Of a stretch of DNA of 64,000 bases, positions 61,902 to 64,000 are shown in pieces. A program made the translations under genes and the position numbers. The stretch lies in NCBI GenBank assembly GCA_965220955.1, contig CBDCRK010000001.1, positions 1-64,000 of the forward strand, in the 5' to 3' direction. Within the stretch, counting starts at the first letter, position 1. Each line of letters begins with the position of its first letter. The notes under the pieces are model-generated. The model was not told the DNA's origin. It saw only the letters and a list, made by a program, of their open reading frames with translations, and made no database searches. Source of the stretch: CBDCRK01 sp965220955. GTDB taxonomy: Bacteria > Desulfobacterota > Binatia > Bin18 > CBDCRK01.

Positions 61902-62399
61902 CTATCGTCCCATTTTAACCCGGTCTTCCTGGGCCCAGCCCTCTCGTAACGGCACCATGAAATAGGGAATGAGGCCCATCTTCTTGAACTTCCACTGTCC
62001 GTTTTGCTTGACATACTCGTCGTCATACCGGGCCGCTACAAGGAAGCTCTCTCCTTTGTAAACGGGTTTGGCCTCCAGATAGCTGAACCCAGTGCCTGTG
62101 TTACCTTGCAGGTGGATGACATGGTTGTGAATAAACTGTTTAACAAAAGAAATGCCTTCTGCCGGTCGGGAGTTGATGCGATCAAAAAAAGCTATCAGCT
62201 CGGCTTTGCCGTTAGCATGGCCTAGATGGCCAAAGTCTAGCACTCCATCCTCGGTAAAGAGGTCGGCAATGGCAGCGAACTTTCCCTCGTTGACATACTC
62301 ATGGTAACAGTAGCGTAGATCGCGGACCGCCTCACGGTCGGTCAACTCTTGCACCTTTGTCTCCAATTCCTTAACCTTTGCCTCCAGATCCTGTGCCAT
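61902..62399 (-). CDS. SnoaL-like / NTF2-fold protein
   Basis: 165 residues: N-terminal coiled-coil lead (LEAKVKELETKVQELTDREAV), then a SnoaL-4 type domain with RYCYHEYVNEGKFAAIADLFTEDGVLDFG and SFVKQFIHNHVIHLQGNTGTGFSYLEA. It resembles scytalone-dehydratase or dehydratase/isomerase-like members and nuclear transport factor 2 folds; the substrate is unknown. AAGGAGGGA supports the start. Confidence 0.82.
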   Translation of the reverse strand: MAQDLEAKVKELETKVQELTDREAVRDLRYCYHEYVNEGKFAAIADLFTEDGVLDFGHLGHANGKAELIAFFDRINSRPAEGISFVKQFIHNHVIHLQGNTGTGFSYLEAKPVYKGESFLVAARYDDEYVKQNGQWKFKKMGLIPYFMVPLREGWAQEDRVKMGR

Positions 62400-62499
62400 A
62401 GTTTATCCCTCCTTATGAAAAATGAAAAAATTTGCCAGTCGTTTCTCCCTATCTACCATTACTTAACCATTAAGGGGAGGGGTCTCGGCCAATCAAGAG

Positions 62500-62901
62500 T
62501 TAACAATTGTAGCGGAATGAGGATAAGAATCTGTAACAAGGGAAGGGCCTTGTGAGATCACCTTTTGTGCGGTGACCATCAACCGAGAGCACGTTCCACT
62601 CCACGATGTATGTCCCCCGCGGAAGAGAGGGAAGGCTCACCTGGAGAAGTTGGTGATCTTCGTCAGAGACCTGCCCATTCCCTCTATCGACTTTGGTTCC
62701 TGTGTCATCAAAGACTTGGAGTTCGCTGAAAGCCGGCTCCAGCTTCTCTGTGAACCAGATCTTTGCCTTCTTAGGAGGTTCGGCGAGGTCTGCTTCTACC
62801 CGCGGTTCAGAATGGTCAGGAAAGGTATGGGCTAGGGCTAAGGAGCGAACCACCAGAACCAGCAGCGGAATCCATGCTAACCTGATTAAACACGCCTTCA
62901 T
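62500..62901 (-). CDS. CopC-like copper-resistance protein
   Basis: 133 residues. Signal peptide (IRLAWIPLLVLVVRSLALA) ending at His-Thr-Phe, with the mature protein starting HTFPDHSEP, then AKIWFTEKLEPAFSELQVFDD and GTYIVEWNVLSVDGHRTKGD, the CopC/YobA fold. The first His and the DGH are the copper-site positions in the family. The end (RPFPCYRFLSSFRYNC) does not match the usual final strand, so the gene may be frameshifted there. Its first 86 bases overlap the end of the upstream gene. Confidence 0.7.
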   Translation of the reverse strand: MKACLIRLAWIPLLVLVVRSLALAHTFPDHSEPRVEADLAEPPKKAKIWFTEKLEPAFSELQVFDDTGTKVDRGNGQVSDEDHQLLQVSLPSLPRGTYIVEWNVLSVDGHRTKGDLTRPFPCYRFLSSFRYNC

Positions 62902-63805
62902 AGTTAAAGCTAAAAGGAGTCCAGGTCAAAGCCGGGAAGATGTCGTCGTAAAAGATGTCGATGATGAAAAGGATACCGTCGTTAAATTCACGATTAGTGG
63001 TAGAGTTCAGAGGGAATTGCCCGGCTACCCCGAGCTGGAAATATTTATCGCCACGATAAACTAGCCCGGGAGTAATGAATGCCTCTGTTCCCCGCTCCGG
63101 GCCGTTGACCACGGTTTCAAAGTTGAACTCCACCAGTGGAACCAGGTGGTCAAGGGGCCAGGGAATTCCAATATCTTTAACAAACGTCTGCAGGTATTGG
63201 AGGTCATACATAAGAACAATGTCATAAAAGAACTCTGTTTCCGTTTCTTCCTCACTGAGGAAGATATCAAAGCCAGCGTCTCCCATAAGAGCAAAGGGAC
63301 GCAGAAAGCCAAAACTCTGGGGCAGGTCACCAAAGCCTTTACCAAAGAGCATTAGAGGTTCTAAAGCCACATCTCTTTCAGCTCCAATGTCTTCATCACC
63401 AACAGGGATTCCGACTTCGAATCCGGAAGAAATGATGAACTCATGAGGCTCGCTCTTGAACATGGAATATTTGAGAAGGACCCCAAGATTTTGAAATCCA
63501 GTGGTGTTTTCTTCTCCTGCCTCCCGGCTGACGACCCACTCATTTTCTAAAGCAATACTGAAATTTTCGGAGAACCTCTTTTCCAGGATATACCCAAGGG
63601 TGAATTCGTTTCCCTCTGCAAGGTTGAACTGCCCGGGTTTAGCGAAAACAAACTCATTTTTAGGATTAGCATCTTCGGCTATAAAAGGCTCAATAAATTT
63701 ACGTTGTCCCACTACTCCATGAGCATGGGCAGAGGCTATGTTTAGACAAATCAATACTCCACAAAAGAAGCTTATCTGCATGTAACGCATACCAGTCCTC
63801 CTCAT
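62816..63805 (-). CDS. Outer-membrane beta-barrel protein of unknown function
   Basis: 329 residues with signal peptide (MQISFFCGVLICLNIASAHAHG) and alternating strands (EFTLGYILEKRFSENFSIALENEW, HEFIISSGFEVGIPVG). It resembles transporter-like barrels found with copper and haem genes. The last 30 or so residues after LTWTPFSF overlap the CopC gene in another frame; a one-base loss in the T-run at about 62915 could have removed an original stop. GAGGAC supports the start. The right-hand 63806-64000 stretch shows no gene. Confidence 0.72.
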   Translation of the reverse strand: MRRTGMRYMQISFFCGVLICLNIASAHAHGVVGQRKFIEPFIAEDANPKNEFVFAKPGQFNLAEGNEFTLGYILEKRFSENFSIALENEWVVSREAGEENTTGFQNLGVLLKYSMFKSEPHEFIISSGFEVGIPVGDEDIGAERDVALEPLMLFGKGFGDLPQSFGFLRPFALMGDAGFDIFLSEEETETEFFYDIVLMYDLQYLQTFVKDIGIPWPLDHLVPLVEFNFETVVNGPERGTEAFITPGLVYRGDKYFQLGVAGQFPLNSTTNREFNDGILFIIDIFYDDIFPALTWTPFSFNYEGVFNQVSMDSAAGSGGSLLSPSPYLS

Positions 63806-64000
63806 CTGCTGGGCGAGGATAAACCTTCCTAGGCTTATCTCAGCTCAGAGCTTAAGATGGTCTTAAAACTCAAAACGAAAGGTCAGGGTTAGCTGAGACT
63901 TAAAGCAGGAGGTTTAGTTAAAGGGGATGTGTGTCCATCAGGGTAGGTAGGGCGAAGAAAAACCTGAGGCGAGGCGAAAAGAGAAGAAAACAGCAGTGTA

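Overview
The window looks like chromosomal DNA from an uncultured, Gram-negative, aerobically respiring bacterium. It has a SecA with a SEC-C tail, GatCAB, a Rieske/cytochrome b complex with multihaem cytochromes c, outer-membrane beta-barrels and TonB. The mix of acyl-CoA dehydrogenases, luciferase-like flavin oxidoreductases, alpha/beta hydrolases and a 3-hydroxyisobutyrate-dehydrogenase-like enzyme recalls Tectomicrobia, Methylomirabilota (NC10) or Binatota. That placement is a guess from gene content; there is no rRNA gene here to test it. No CRISPR array, rRNA or convincing tRNA was found.

Layout. 1-1.9 kb: 3' part of a GC-rich surface protein (cadherin-like repeats, plant-type leucine-rich repeats, Gly/Pro linker). 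2.2 kb: a miniature inverted-repeat element. 2.4-14.3 kb: a same-strand series of catabolic and redox genes (CoA-transferase, DUF255 thioredoxin-like protein, DUF1499, two alpha/beta hydrolases, two LLM flavin enzymes, HIBADH-like enzyme, acyl-CoA dehydrogenase, SDR). 14.5-17.4 kb: a methyltransferase fused to an XRE regulator, tail-to-tail with a short PD-ExK endonuclease-like gene. 17.7-20.2 kb: DUF433 protein, COG3826-type 2OG-Fe(II) oxygenase, ECF sigma factor, and a protein joining an anti-sigma zinc motif to both methyl-acceptor domains of Ada. 20.3-24.4 kb: hydrolase and amidase genes mixed with broken genes. 24.4-26.4 kb: DUF1152 protein and an L,D-transpeptidase lipoprotein. 26.6-31.4 kb: secA with a very large insertion, then argJ. 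32-35.4 kb: NfeD-like protein and two SPFH/flotillin proteins. 35.7-40.5 kb (minus): acyl-CoA dehydrogenase, gatB, gatA, gatC, DUF1330. 40.7-42.8 kb: yraN, serS and a small membrane protein. 43-49.2 kb: Rieske/cytochrome b complex with tiny membrane subunits, an octahaem cytochrome split over two frames, and a cupredoxin. 49.4-51.2 kb: chlorite-dismutase-family protein, mutM, zinc ribbon. 51.4-56.2 kb (minus): metal ABC importer with a His/Glu-rich outer-membrane protein. 56.7-61.8 kb: molybdopterin-domain protein, AlkP-superfamily enzyme abutting a COG0523 metal GTPase, ZIP transporter, TonB, diiron protein. 61.9-63.8 kb (minus): SnoaL-like, CopC-like and outer-membrane proteins.

The strongest candidate for an undescribed system is the alkylation-response module at 17940-20237. 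An ECF sigma gene overlaps by four bases a gene for a protein with the order zinc anti-sigma motif, O6-methylguanine methyltransferase, Ada zinc domain. The AraC-type DNA-binding part of classical Ada is absent. The layout suggests that DNA methyl damage is sensed by the anti-sigma protein and relayed by release of a sigma factor. Other points are three decayed toxin-antitoxin loci (yoeB, DUF433/PIN, higBA), a roughly 290-residue coiled-coil insertion in SecA, a 37-codon membrane gene in the cytochrome operon, and a short interspersed repeat inserted in frame in a cytochrome gene.
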